NCBI RefSeq assembly: GCF_001010805.1
Contig: NZ_CP011477.1
Coordinates: forward strand, 2,371,001 to 2,435,000
Direction of reading: 5' to 3'
Origin: Spongiibacter sp. IMCC21906
GTDB taxonomy: Bacteria; Pseudomonadota; Gammaproteobacteria; Pseudomonadales; Spongiibacteraceae
DNA: 64,000 nt
Part shown: positions 28,892 through 37,384 of the stretch, in pieces
Layout: every line of letters begins with the position of its first letter
How positions within the stretch are numbered: position 1 is the stretch's first letter
Notes under the pieces: model-generated
Seen by the model: the letters and a program-made list of their open reading frames with translations, nothing else
The model's database searches: none
Told to the model about the DNA's origin: nothing
Program-made: the position numbers and the translations under genes

Positions 28892-29670
28892 GAACGCTCC
28901 TGATCGACGGGGAAAGAAGTAATTTCTGTATCTGTATCTGTATCTGTATCTGTATCTGTATCTGTATCTAGTTCGGCTTCGGCTTCGGCTTCGGCTTCGG
29001 CTTCGGCTTCGGCTTCGGCTTCGGCTTCGGCTTCGGCTTGATAATTGTCATCATCTACATCGGCACTGTCTTCAACAATAGACACGCCTTCTGTCTTCAG
29101 CTGATCTCCACCGCCGCCCAGTTCAAGCTCGCCATTAAGGGAGTCTAAATCTGCCAACTCGGCCAAGCTGGGTAACTCGTCCAGATTGCGAAGATCAAAA
29201 TAATCGAGAAACTGTCGGGTGGTCGCGTACATTGCCGGTCTGCCGGGTACATCTTTATGGCCGACGACTCTTACCCACTCCCGCTCCAACATCGTTTTAA
29301 TGATATGGGAGCTGACAGCCACGCCGCGAATATCTTCAATATCACCGCGAGTAATGGGCTGGCGATAGGCAATCAAGGCCAAGGTTTCTAGCATCGCTCG
29401 TGAATAGCGCTGCGGACGCTCGTCCCAAAGCCTGCCCACCCAAGGCGCCAAGTCTTTGGCCACCTGAAAACGGTAACCACTGGCCACCAAACTCAAATTA
29501 TAACCACGGCCTTCACAGGCTTGCTCTATCTCAGTCAGTGCGTCACGAATTTCCGTGGCAGCGGGACGCGTCTCTTCGTCAAATAGAGCTGCCAACTGGG
29601 CAATGGTCAGCGGTTTACCCGCAGCCATTAAGGCCCCTTCTATCACGCGTTTTAGTAAATCTGCTTCCAT
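28888..29670 (-). CDS. scpB: Segregation and condensation protein ScpB with repeat tail
   Basis: 260 residues. Residues 1-170 are the two winged-helix domains of ScpB, with [35 protein letters not shown] and [16 protein letters not shown]. ScpB forms the SMC-ScpAB complex with ScpA, which compacts and segregates the chromosome. The remaining part is an acidic, disordered tail built of 11 Ala-Glu-type dipeptides followed by 7 Asp-Thr dipeptides. Both are encoded by pure hexanucleotide tracts, so the tail length is expected to vary between strains. It lies 2 nt after scpA. Confidence 0.95.
   Translation of the reverse strand: MEADLLKRVIEGALMAAGKPLTIAQLAALFDEETRPAATEIRDALTEIEQACEGRGYNLSLVASGYRFQVAKDLAPWVGRLWDERPQRYSRAMLETLALIAYRQPITRGDIEDIRGVAVSSHIIKTMLEREWVRVVGHKDVPGRPAMYATTRQFLDYFDLRNLDELPSLAELADLDSLNGELELGGGGDQLKTEGVSIVEDSADVDDDNYQAEAEAEAEAEAEAEAEAEAEAELDTDTDTDTDTDTDTEITSFPVDQERS
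28925..28969. repeat. Hexanucleotide tract (TCTGTA)7 in scpB
   Basis: Seven perfect copies of TCTGTA plus a partial unit. Read on the minus strand it encodes seven Asp-Thr dipeptides in the ScpB tail. Six-base units keep the frame when copies are gained or lost. Confidence 0.97.
28974..29039. repeat. Hexanucleotide tract (CGGCTT)11 in scpB
   Basis: Eleven perfect copies of CGGCTT, separated from the neighbouring TCTGTA tract by 4 nt. On the minus strand it encodes the alternating Ala-Glu stretch of the ScpB tail. The perfection of all copies points to recent slippage. Confidence 0.97.
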
Positions 29671-29672
29671 GT

Positions 29673-30593
29673 TTATGTTGCCTTGGCCTTTACATGAATC
29701 GGGGCAAAAGGTTCGGACTGAACGATCTCAATAAGAGATTCTTTAATCAGCTCCATGACAGCGAGAAAGGTCACCACCACACCCAAACGTCCCTCTTCAG
29801 CTCGAAATAACATAACAAATGGGGTAAAGCTGTCGCTGCGCAATCGCGCTAACACTTCCGACATTCGCTCCCGGGTAGACAATTTTTCTCGTTCGACCTG
29901 ATGGTGAATGTAAAGATCGGCACGATTAAGCACCTCACTCAGGGCATACAACAATTCTTTTAAATCGACATCTGGCTCAGTACGTGCCTTTTCCATTTCT
30001 GGCGGCGCCACTTCGGCAAGATGAATTTCCCGGCCCACCCGGGGTAATTGGTCTATATTCTCGGCTGCCTGTTTAAAGCGCTCGTACTCTTGCAGGCGTC
30101 GAATCAGTAGCGCCCGCGGATCTTCTTCTTCGTCCAAGTCATCTGAGGACCGGGGCAGCAGCATACGAGATTTAATTTCCGCCAACATGGCGGCCATCAA
30201 CAAGTATTCTGATGCCAATTCAAACTGCATCGCGCTCATCATATTCACGTATTGCATGTACTGCTCAGTAATCGCAGACACGTCAATTTCAAGAATATCG
30301 AGGTTCTGCCGCTTGATTAAATACAGCAGCAGGTCCAACGGCCCTTCAAAAGCCTCCAAAAAGACTTCCAAAGCCTCGGGGGGAATATACAAATCTTTGG
30401 GGATTTCAGTAACTGGCTTGCCCTGCACCACCGCAAAAGGCATTTCGCTCTGGCTAGGCTGCTGACGAAGCGCTTGCAGCCGGACAATTTCGATACCCGC
30501 CTCAGGCACAGCCACAGGCTGCAGCGGTGCCGCCACCGATAGCATCGGTTCCTCTGCTAGCTGGTCTTGTTGACTGTGTTCTTCGTCTTGCAC
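29673..30593 (-). CDS. scpA: Segregation and condensation protein ScpA
   Basis: 306 residues from a GTG start. A roughly 75-residue polar extension precedes the kleisin core, which begins FEGPLDLLLYLIKRQNLDI. It continues with EYLLMAAMLAEIKSRMLLP and ends in the C-terminal winged helix (GRLGVVVTFLAVMELIKE). ScpA bridges the SMC heads and binds ScpB, whose gene follows after 2 nt. Bacterial ScpA is usually about 250 residues, so the N-terminal extension is somewhat long; its start is not independently confirmed. Confidence 0.95.
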   Translation of the reverse strand: MQDEEHSQQDQLAEEPMLSVAAPLQPVAVPEAGIEIVRLQALRQQPSQSEMPFAVVQGKPVTEIPKDLYIPPEALEVFLEAFEGPLDLLLYLIKRQNLDILEIDVSAITEQYMQYVNMMSAMQFELASEYLLMAAMLAEIKSRMLLPRSSDDLDEEEDPRALLIRRLQEYERFKQAAENIDQLPRVGREIHLAEVAPPEMEKARTEPDVDLKELLYALSEVLNRADLYIHHQVEREKLSTRERMSEVLARLRSDSFTPFVMLFRAEEGRLGVVVTFLAVMELIKESLIEIVQSEPFAPIHVKAKAT

Positions 30594-30661
30594 GTTTATC
30601 TTGATTCCCGCTGGGTGTCACAAAGCGGCAATTATACGGCTATCCGTGCCAGTGGTTACAG

Positions 30662-31285
30662 TCATTCTGCAAATTCACTGAAGTCACCCAAACCCTGACG
30701 GGTAACAACGGGGACCTCATCCACCAAATCCACTACCGTTGTAGCTTCTAAGCCGCAATAACCGCCATCAATCACCAGGTCCAACTGGTGACCTATGGTA
30801 TCGCGGATATCGTAGGGATCAGTCATTGGCAACTCGTCACCGGGCAAAATCAGCGTCACACTCATTAATGGCTCACCCAGCTCTGCCAGTAAATCCAGGC
30901 AAATTTGATTATTGGGCACCCGCAAACCCACGCTTTTACGCTTGGGGTGATGCAATCGTTTAGGCACTTCTGGGGTGGCTTTAAGAATAAAGGTAAACGG
31001 TCCAGGCAGACAGGTTTTCAGAATTCGAAAAGCCGAATTATCCACCCGAGCATAGCTCCCCAACTCAGAAAGATCGCTGCACATCAGCGTAAAGTTGTGC
31101 TTGTCGTCCAGTTTACGAATACTGCGAATACGCTCCAGTGCCCGCTTGTCGCCCAAATGACAACCAAGGGCATAGGCTGAATCCGTCGGATACGCCACCA
31201 CACCACCATTTCGAATAATATCAGCAGCTTGCTTAATTAAGCGCGGCTGAGGGTTTTCTGGGTGAATTTGGAAGAATTGACTCAA
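30662..31285 (-). CDS. yciO: YciO/Sua5 family protein (threonylcarbamoyl-AMP synthase fold)
   Basis: 207 residues, with the YrdC fold: GGVVAYPTDSAYALGCHLG for nucleotide binding, RKLDDKHNFTLMC, and PGPFTFILKATPEVPKRL. Length and position between the PHP and scpA genes match YciO rather than TsaC. YciO paralogues are related to the enzyme making threonylcarbamoyl-AMP for tRNA t6A. The start is a TTG, chosen because GAGGAA lies 5-6 nt upstream and no ATG is available. Confidence 0.88.
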   Translation of the reverse strand: MSQFFQIHPENPQPRLIKQAADIIRNGGVVAYPTDSAYALGCHLGDKRALERIRSIRKLDDKHNFTLMCSDLSELGSYARVDNSAFRILKTCLPGPFTFILKATPEVPKRLHHPKRKSVGLRVPNNQICLDLLAELGEPLMSVTLILPGDELPMTDPYDIRDTIGHQLDLVIDGGYCGLEATTVVDLVDEVPVVTRQGLGDFSEFAE

Positions 31286-31321
31286 AATCGTTCCTCAATA
31301 AACAGATTACGTAGCAACATG

Positions 31322-32146
31322 TCAATTTGACCAGCGCTGCCATACAGGCTGACAGTCACCTAAATTGCTCATATTACAGCCCACATCTAACCATGTGGTG
31401 GGGTTGTGAAAATCGCTGCCCATAGAGGCTTCAAAACCATATTCTTTGCACAGCTGGCGCAAATACCGCAACTCCACCAAAGGTGGCTTGCCATTGCTGA
31501 TTTCCAGGCCTTGACCACCAGCCGCTTTAAATGCGTCCAGCATGCGTCGCAGCTTGGCATTCGTCATTTTGTATTGGGTGGGGTGAGCCACCACCGCAAC
31601 ACCACCCGCCTCAGTAATCCAGGCAACGACCTCGCTCATTTCCGGCCAGACCGCTTTGACATCACCCACCTTCCCGGAGCCAAGGTATTTATCGAAAGCC
31701 GCATTCATCGAGCTCACATACCCTGCCTCGACCATGTATTTAGCAAAGTCAGGACGTCCAATAGCCCGCCCTTTAGCCAAGCGGCTAGCGCCCTCAAACA
31801 CGCCTTTAATCCCCAACTTTTCCAGCTTTTGCGCAATCACTTCGGCCCGCTGTCCGCGACGAAGACGCTGGGTTTCTAATTCTTTAATCAAATTTGCCTG
31901 GGAGAGGTCAATGCCTAAACCCAGCACATGGATATTTACCCCAGACCAGGTACAAGACAGCTCGATCCCCGGCACAATGGCAATGCCGTCCGTGGCCTCA
32001 ACGGGTAAATCCGCGTAGGCACCCACCGTGTCGTGATCCGTGATGGAGAGTAATTCAACGCCCCGAGCCTTCGCCCGCGCAATTAAATCTACCGGCGACA
32101 AGCCACCATCGGAGGCGGTGGTATGGGTATGTAAATCAACGACCAT
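31322..32146 (-). CDS. PHP-domain phosphoesterase (YciV/TrpH, RNase AM-like)
   Basis: About 274 residues from the ATG at 32146, with AGGAGG upstream. Metal-binding PHP motifs are visible: DLHTHTTASDGGL, TDHDTVGAY, GIELSCTW, and late SMGSDFHNPT. The family includes the 3',5'-nucleotide phosphatase/5'-exonuclease RNase AM (E. coli YciV), which trims rRNA 5' ends and degrades pAp. The gene order PHP-yciO-(scpAB)-rluB is conserved in gammaproteobacteria. A TTG at 32152 is an alternative start. Confidence 0.9.
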   Translation of the reverse strand: MVVDLHTHTTASDGGLSPVDLIARAKARGVELLSITDHDTVGAYADLPVEATDGIAIVPGIELSCTWSGVNIHVLGLGIDLSQANLIKELETQRLRRGQRAEVIAQKLEKLGIKGVFEGASRLAKGRAIGRPDFAKYMVEAGYVSSMNAAFDKYLGSGKVGDVKAVWPEMSEVVAWITEAGGVAVVAHPTQYKMTNAKLRRMLDAFKAAGGQGLEISNGKPPLVELRYLRQLCKEYGFEASMGSDFHNPTTWLDVGCNMSNLGDCQPVWQRWSN

Positions 32147-32249
32147 CGCCAAGCCCTCCTGAGGCTAGTGATAAAAATTCAAAATGGGTATAGTGGGCCA
32201 CATTCAAGCAACGCCCCACTGCATCTCGATAAACTATTAAGGGACAAAC

Positions 32250-32951
32250 ATGCCGGAACAGGCACCCAAGGAACAACGCCACAGCGTTGTCACCAATCTG
32301 TTGTTCAATATTGTCATTCCAACACTAATACTGACAAAGCTCAGCAGTGCACAATATTTAGGCCCCCACTATAGTATCGTGATTGCACTGGCATTCCCAA
32401 TTGCCTTCGGTATTTATGACTTTGCCAAAATGGGCAAAGCCAACCTATTTTCTATTCTTGGCTTTGTTAGTATTTTGCTTACAGGCGGCATCAGCCTGCT
32501 AGAGCTAGACGCTAAATACATCGCCATTAAAGAAGCCGCTATACCCGGGTTAATTGGTATTGCGGTATTGGTCTCTCAATACACCCGCTTCCCGTTAATA
32601 CGCAAATTGATGCTTAACGAAGAGTTTATCGATTTAGAACGGGTAAATACGGCCCTGGCCCTGCGCCAGACCCAATCAGAATTTGACCAAGCTCTTGTCA
32701 AATCGACCTACCTTGTTGCGATGTCGTTCTTTCTGTCTTCAGCACTCAATTACGGGCTGGCAAAATATATACTGATTAGCCCGCCCGGCACCGAGGCCTA
32801 TAGCGCCGAGCTTGGCAAAATGACGGGGCTGAGTTTTCCTGTCATCGCCCTGCCCTGCACCCTGTTTATGATGGGCGCGCTGCTTTACCTCGTTAATCGA
32901 ATCAAAAAACTGACCGGGCTAGAAATGGACGAAGTTTTCCGCGTCAAATAG
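32250..32951 (+). CDS. VC0807 family inner-membrane protein
   Basis: 233 residues with about six hydrophobic segments. It starts at an ATG with GGGA 6 nt upstream. The pattern [13 protein letters not shown] and [13 protein letters not shown], with the C-terminal [16 protein letters not shown], is what I associate with VC0807-type proteins, distantly reminiscent of septation protein A (YciB). Function is unknown. It precedes yciI with a 19-bp gap, so the two are probably an operon, divergent from the PHP gene. Confidence 0.8.
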   Translation: MPEQAPKEQRHSVVTNLLFNIVIPTLILTKLSSAQYLGPHYSIVIALAFPIAFGIYDFAKMGKANLFSILGFVSILLTGGISLLELDAKYIAIKEAAIPGLIGIAVLVSQYTRFPLIRKLMLNEEFIDLERVNTALALRQTQSEFDQALVKSTYLVAMSFFLSSALNYGLAKYILISPPGTEAYSAELGKMTGLSFPVIALPCTLFMMGALLYLVNRIKKLTGLEMDEVFRVK

Positions 32952-32970
32952 CACTTACTCAGGAGCGATT

Positions 32971-33270
32971 ATGCTTTACGCCATTATTAGCGAAGACGTC
33001 AAAAACAGCTTGGAAAAACGCTTGGCCGCGCGAGATGCTCATATCGCGAGATTAAAAGACCTGGCAGCTGATGGCCGCTTGGTCTTGGCTGGCCCCCACC
33101 CTGCAATTGACAGCGAAGATCCGGGTGAAGCAGGCTTTACCGGCAGCTTAGTGGTCGCCGAGTTTGCCAGCCTGGAAGACGCCCAAAAATGGGCCGACGC
33201 CGACCCCTATATTGCCGCCGGGGTTTACCAACAAGTGAAAGTAAAACCCTATAAACGGGTTCTGCCCTGA
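32971..33270 (+). CDS. yciI: YciI family protein
   Basis: 99 residues, family length, with a GGAG site 5 nt before the ATG. It has the typical [20 protein letters not shown] start and the [21 protein letters not shown] end. The conserved central His-Leu/Asp pair is represented by [17 protein letters not shown]. YciI proteins share a ferredoxin-like fold with a His-Asp pair in the active site; no physiological role is established. Confidence 0.93.
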   Translation: MLYAIISEDVKNSLEKRLAARDAHIARLKDLAADGRLVLAGPHPAIDSEDPGEAGFTGSLVVAEFASLEDAQKWADADPYIAAGVYQQVKVKPYKRVLP

Positions 33271-33355
33271 TTACCGCAAAATTGAACTGTTATCACAACT
33301 GCTTTATTCTTTATGTTTTAACAACTTAGCCATACAAATTAACGTGGATATTCCA

Positions 33356-34021
33356 GTGAAAAAACAACTGCTCGCCTGCCTGCTGCTAATGATATCAGCC
33401 ACTTACGCCATTGCTGAGACTCGTTATATTAGCGACAAAGTGTACGTTCCCCTACGCTCCGGCGACAGCTCAAAACACCGCATAGTCCACCGAGGGCTGC
33501 CCAGTGGCGAAAGCGTAGAGTTATTGGGGTCCAATAGTGACAGCGGCTACTCCCATGTTCGCACCGGTGGCGGCATAGAAGGCTGGCTCCCCTCCCACTA
33601 CCTTGTCCGCACACCTGTTGCACGCACCTTGCTAGAACGCGCCAACGCCAAAGTAGAAGAACTGAATGCCGCGAATCAGGCGCTAAAAGCCAAGCTGCAA
33701 AACACCGGCGAACAAAGCTCTGAGGTTAAATCCGAACTGGAAACTGTCGCCAATGAAAACAGCGCTTTATCAGAAGAGCTTGAAGAATTAAAACGCGTTT
33801 CTGCCAATGCCATCAAACTGGATGAAGACAACCGCCAACTTTTAAAATCCAATCAGGCATTAAGCAGTGAGGTAGACGTTTTAAAAACAGATAACGCCAG
33901 ACTACGAGAAAATGAAGAAAACGAGTTTTTTCTCAATGGTGCCTTCGCTGTACTGATTGGCGTTATGATCACCCTTATTATTCCGCGAATGATGCCTAAA
34001 AAGCGTTCAGAATGGGTATAA
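33356..34021 (+). CDS. SH3-domain protein with C-terminal membrane anchor (TIGR04211-type)
   Basis: About 221 residues. A GTG at 33356 gives a clean signal peptide (MKKQLLACLLLM..., cleavage near IAE-TRY); an upstream GTG at 33344 has no ribosome site. The mature N-terminus is an SH3b domain (about 25-95, YVPLRSGDSS and GWLPSHYLV). A Leu/Glu-rich coiled coil follows (about 100-190), with a single membrane span near the C-terminus and a basic end. This layout is the YgiM/TIGR04211 form, an inner-membrane protein facing the periplasm. It is just before ppiA. Confidence 0.85.
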   Translation: MKKQLLACLLLMISATYAIAETRYISDKVYVPLRSGDSSKHRIVHRGLPSGESVELLGSNSDSGYSHVRTGGGIEGWLPSHYLVRTPVARTLLERANAKVEELNAANQALKAKLQNTGEQSSEVKSELETVANENSALSEELEELKRVSANAIKLDEDNRQLLKSNQALSSEVDVLKTDNARLRENEENEFFLNGAFAVLIGVMITLIIPRMMPKKRSEWV

Positions 34022-34023
34022 CT

Positions 34024-34599
34024 ATGAAAATGATCCCCCGTCTAATTTCAGCGTTTCTTATCTGTTTTTCGATCTCGGCGTGGGCGCAAGCCGCAGAGAA
34101 CAGTGTTGTGGTGCTACATACCAGCGAAGGCGACATCACTATTAAGCTCTATGACAAAAAATCTCCCATTACCGTCGCTAACTTTTTAAAATACGCCAAC
34201 AGCGGTTTTTATGAAGGCACTATTTTTCATCGCGTCATCAAACGCTTTGCCATTCAAGGTGGCGGCTTTGACAAAGACCTTCAAGAAAAACCCAACGGCG
34301 AATCCATTGTTAACGAAGCCAAAGAGTCGGGCATTCGCAACAACCGCTGGACCGTGGCCATGGCCCGCACCGACGATCCCAATAGCGCCCGCAGCCAATT
34401 CTTTATCAACATGCGCATGAACCTGGATTTAGATGCCCGGGCTGGCAAGGATGGTTACGCGGTATTTGGTGAAGTAACAGACGGGCAGCATATCGCCAGA
34501 AAAATTGCCAATACCAAGACCCACTCTTATGGCGGTTTCGACGACTTGCCCATTGAGCCTATTTTTATTAATTCAGTTACCGTTACCCCCGCTAAATAG
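34024..34599 (+). CDS. ppiA: Periplasmic cyclophilin-type peptidyl-prolyl isomerase
   Basis: 191 residues from the ATG at 34024, 2 nt after the preceding stop. The N-terminus is a signal peptide ending near AQA-AEN. The cyclophilin core has the active-site FHRVIKRFAIQGGGF and ARSQFFINM segments and ends VTVTPAK. It corresponds to periplasmic PpiA, in contrast to the cytoplasmic cyclophilin at 45.4 kb, which has no signal peptide. A start at 34012 overlapping the upstream gene is possible but gives a poorer signal peptide. Confidence 0.9.
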   Translation: MKMIPRLISAFLICFSISAWAQAAENSVVVLHTSEGDITIKLYDKKSPITVANFLKYANSGFYEGTIFHRVIKRFAIQGGGFDKDLQEKPNGESIVNEAKESGIRNNRWTVAMARTDDPNSARSQFFINMRMNLDLDARAGKDGYAVFGEVTDGQHIARKIANTKTHSYGGFDDLPIEPIFINSVTVTPAK

Positions 34600-34616
34600 C
34601 TTAAGGAATTTCATCG

Positions 34617-35378
34617 GTGACTGCGCTCAGCATTAATCTCAATAAAATCGCATTAATCCGCAACTCCAGGGATACGGAATACCCCAGCGTGCCGCTGCAC
34701 GCCGCAAAATGTATTGCTGCTGGCGTCCACGGCATCACCGTACATCCCAGGCCAGACCAGCGTCATATTCGTGCCGACGACTGTTATGAGTTAGCGGCCA
34801 TGCTAGGTGATACAGAATTCAATATTGAGGGCAATCCTTTTGCTGCGCCGATGAAAAGTAATCGTCAAAGCGTGAGTGATTATCCAGGCTTTATGGAGAT
34901 TATTCGTCAAACTCGGCCCGCCCAATGCACGCTGGTGCCCGACAGCAATCAACAACTGACCTCAGATCACGGCTTTGATTTACGTAAGGACGGCGATCGA
35001 TTACTGCCCATCATTGAAGAACTGAGAGCCATGCGGGTTCGGGTCAGCTTGTTTATGGACCCCGATCCAGAGCAAATTTGTTTAGCCAAAGACATCGGTG
35101 CCGACCGAATTGAGCTTTACACTGGCCCCTATGCCGAAGCTTTCGGAAAGGGAGACCAGGACCACGTACTGGAACAATTTAAAACAGCCAGCGACTGTGC
35201 TGCCGAGATCAATTTGGGATTAAACGCGGGTCACGACCTTAACCTGCATAACCTTCACTTGTTTAAACGCACTATGACATCATTGTTAGAAGTGTCTATT
35301 GGCCATGCCTTTACCGTTGATGCAATCGAATTAGGCTTGAACAAGGCCATAAACGCTTACCTGGACTGCCTCAAATAA
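34617..35378 (+). CDS. pdxJ: PdxJ-type pyridoxine 5'-phosphate synthase, divergent form
   Basis: 253 residues from a GTG with AAGGAA upstream. The PdxJ barrel is recognisable: GITVHPRPDQRHI, FNIEGNPFA (catalytic Glu), IELYTGPYAEAF, GLNAGHDLNLHN (catalytic His) and VSIGHAF. The N-terminal NxDH motif of E. coli PdxJ is replaced by NLNK and the first loop reads HPRPD instead of HLRED. Both changes resemble the Bacteroidetes-type variant. It would condense 1-amino-acetone phosphate derivative and deoxyxylulose phosphate to PNP. Whether it is the only pdxJ in the genome is unknown. Confidence 0.82.
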   Translation: MTALSINLNKIALIRNSRDTEYPSVPLHAAKCIAAGVHGITVHPRPDQRHIRADDCYELAAMLGDTEFNIEGNPFAAPMKSNRQSVSDYPGFMEIIRQTRPAQCTLVPDSNQQLTSDHGFDLRKDGDRLLPIIEELRAMRVRVSLFMDPDPEQICLAKDIGADRIELYTGPYAEAFGKGDQDHVLEQFKTASDCAAEINLGLNAGHDLNLHNLHLFKRTMTSLLEVSIGHAFTVDAIELGLNKAINAYLDCLK

Positions 35379-35463
35379 GCATTCACCCCTTTTTCACCCT
35401 TTTCTCTCTGCCCCCCGTTTTCCCGAATACTTCTTTTTCAACCCCCTTTTCTCAAGCTCAAAA

Positions 35464-35499
35464 AAAAACGCTGTAGAGAGTTATCTCCACAGCGTTTTT
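35464..35499. terminator. Strong bidirectional terminator between pdxJ and the TpsB-like gene
   Basis: AAAAACGCTGT (35464-35474) pairs with ACAGCGTTTTT (35489-35499), with an inner GAGA/TCTC stem and a 4-nt loop. A-runs and T-runs flank it on both strands, so it can end both convergent genes. Confidence 0.95.
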
Positions 35500-35565
35500 G
35501 ACACAATATTTCTAAAAATGGCTTGAATGTCTATTGGTTAAATAAACCAGCCCTAACAACAAACC

Positions 35566-37287
35566 TTAAAAGACTTTCTTCAACGTAATATAGAAATCTG
35601 CTTCAAGACGATCCAGGTCATCACTATCATTAAAGCCGTCGTCAGCAATCTTGCGGGCGGCGACAGCATCCAAGGTAAAGTCGTAGTCGAACTCTGCTCG
35701 CATCCGCACACCAGCATCAGCAATGCTGCGCTCATCGCCCAGGTCACCCGATACATTCTCGTACCAAGCAGCACCGTATTCAGCAAAGGCTGAGGTTGTG
35801 ATTTTTGCAAAGTTCAACGGAAAACTGTACTCATAATTGACTAAGCCGTGATAACCACTGTCACCCACAAGTACACCAGGTAAATAAGCGCTAATAGAGC
35901 TCATACCACCCAATACCCATTGCTGTTGCTGTGGCACTTGTTCGTCAGCAAATTGCGCCGAAAAGTTGGCATTGATAGAACTAGACGCTGTTAATGGCAG
36001 CTTCATTGCCAGCTTCGGTTTAAGCAAAATAAATTCTGCCGTGCGAGCTGCAGGCGCCACTTCCGGCACCGGGGTTGTCGTACTGTTGGCGACAAACTCA
36101 TCGTAGGTCCCTAACGTACCACTATCGCCAGTTACACCGGCTTTAACAGAAAACTGACCAGACCAGCGCAAAAGACTCTCATTGAGCGCCTTAGCGCCAA
36201 AGTATTTTACGCCCACTTCAACTACGCCGTATTTTTCATCTTGAATCGGATCAAGCGTATCCACTTCAATTTGCGAGTCGATATATTCAATGCTCTGAAA
36301 GAGATTAAATCGGTAATCTAAGTCCCCCGCGAGAACTTGCTCACCTGATAAAACAATGGCGTTAATATCTGCCTCAAGATCAACCTGTTGAATAGCTGCG
36401 CCACCGCCGCCTCCACCAAGAAGACTGGACAACAAACCACCCAGCACCTCGTCAAGTTCTCCCAGCACAGGAACATTAGTTAGCCCGCCACCACTGCCCC
36501 CAGTAGCAAGCGCAAACGATCCTAGATCCTGAGAATACTCCACATGGCTGGCAGAAATGCCGTACAAGCCCGAGGCAAACGGACGATCCATGCTAAGTTG
36601 AACCCGGTGGTAATCTTCACCGCCTCTAGACTCACCCAAATCGGTAAACGCTGTTTGGTAAGCAACCGCAGCATTAGTGCCATTTTTAAAGTTGTGACTG
36701 AGTGCGGCATCGCCAAAATAGCGCCCCACAAAACGGCTGCCCTCATTGCCCAGCTTTAAAATCACATCAGTGGCATCGTGGTCTTCAACTGGCTCAGGAT
36801 CAAATATCAACGCCACATTCGCAGGGTTTTCTGGATCAACGTCAAAACGCGCAGAGTAATTAACACCCGCGCGCTCACTTCGTACATTCGCCATTACCCG
36901 CGCGCGTTCATAATCTGCGCGGGTAAGATCGTCATCACCCTCCAGGCCGGTAAAATATTCGGCAATACCTTCCCCTTGCACATTGGTAACGCTGCCTTGA
37001 ATCGCATGAACATGCACTACATTCACATCGGGGGCATATTGCATCGATACCAACAAATGACCTTTACGAATAGTCATCGCATTCATCAGAATAATGGCTT
37101 GGGAGGGTGTTTTGGCAGCAGCAAAAATCTTCGCCAACTCCTCATCATTTAAATGATGATCACCGCTTACACGAACTTCGTAGCCGTTCACAATCCCAAC
37201 ATAAGGCGAAGAACCAGCAACATACTGTTCAATTCTATTTAACTGCGTTAGCTGAGGCGGTATCGCTGGAGGTAAATCAATAGCCAT
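35566..37287 (-). CDS. TpsB/FhaC/ShlB-like outer-membrane protein without visible signal peptide
   Basis: 573 residues. The N-terminal part looks like two POTRA-type modules (about 22-95, YEVRVSGDHHLNDEELAKIF, and about 95-165). A barrel follows with the TpsB-like opening LGNEGSRFVGRYFGDAALSHNF. The protein ends in Phe with alternating strands, as expected for Bam-assembled barrels. The ATG is supported by AAAGGA at 7 nt, but residues 1-25 (MAIDLPPAIPP...) contain no signal peptide, and the upstream in-frame codons to the preceding TGA offer none. It follows the repeat OmpA gene by 97 bp and is probably in its operon. Secretion of a partner is an inference from family. Confidence 0.75.
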   Translation of the reverse strand: MAIDLPPAIPPQLTQLNRIEQYVAGSSPYVGIVNGYEVRVSGDHHLNDEELAKIFAAAKTPSQAIILMNAMTIRKGHLLVSMQYAPDVNVVHVHAIQGSVTNVQGEGIAEYFTGLEGDDDLTRADYERARVMANVRSERAGVNYSARFDVDPENPANVALIFDPEPVEDHDATDVILKLGNEGSRFVGRYFGDAALSHNFKNGTNAAVAYQTAFTDLGESRGGEDYHRVQLSMDRPFASGLYGISASHVEYSQDLGSFALATGGSGGGLTNVPVLGELDEVLGGLLSSLLGGGGGGAAIQQVDLEADINAIVLSGEQVLAGDLDYRFNLFQSIEYIDSQIEVDTLDPIQDEKYGVVEVGVKYFGAKALNESLLRWSGQFSVKAGVTGDSGTLGTYDEFVANSTTTPVPEVAPAARTAEFILLKPKLAMKLPLTASSSINANFSAQFADEQVPQQQQWVLGGMSSISAYLPGVLVGDSGYHGLVNYEYSFPLNFAKITTSAFAEYGAAWYENVSGDLGDERSIADAGVRMRAEFDYDFTLDAVAARKIADDGFNDSDDLDRLEADFYITLKKVF

Positions 37288-37384
37288 AAAATAGTCCTTT
37301 AATAAATAGATTCCACAGAGACGGGGATCGGGGCCAGCTCTTACTGACCCTCACTCTCATAACAATGGGACACAAGCCTTTAAG

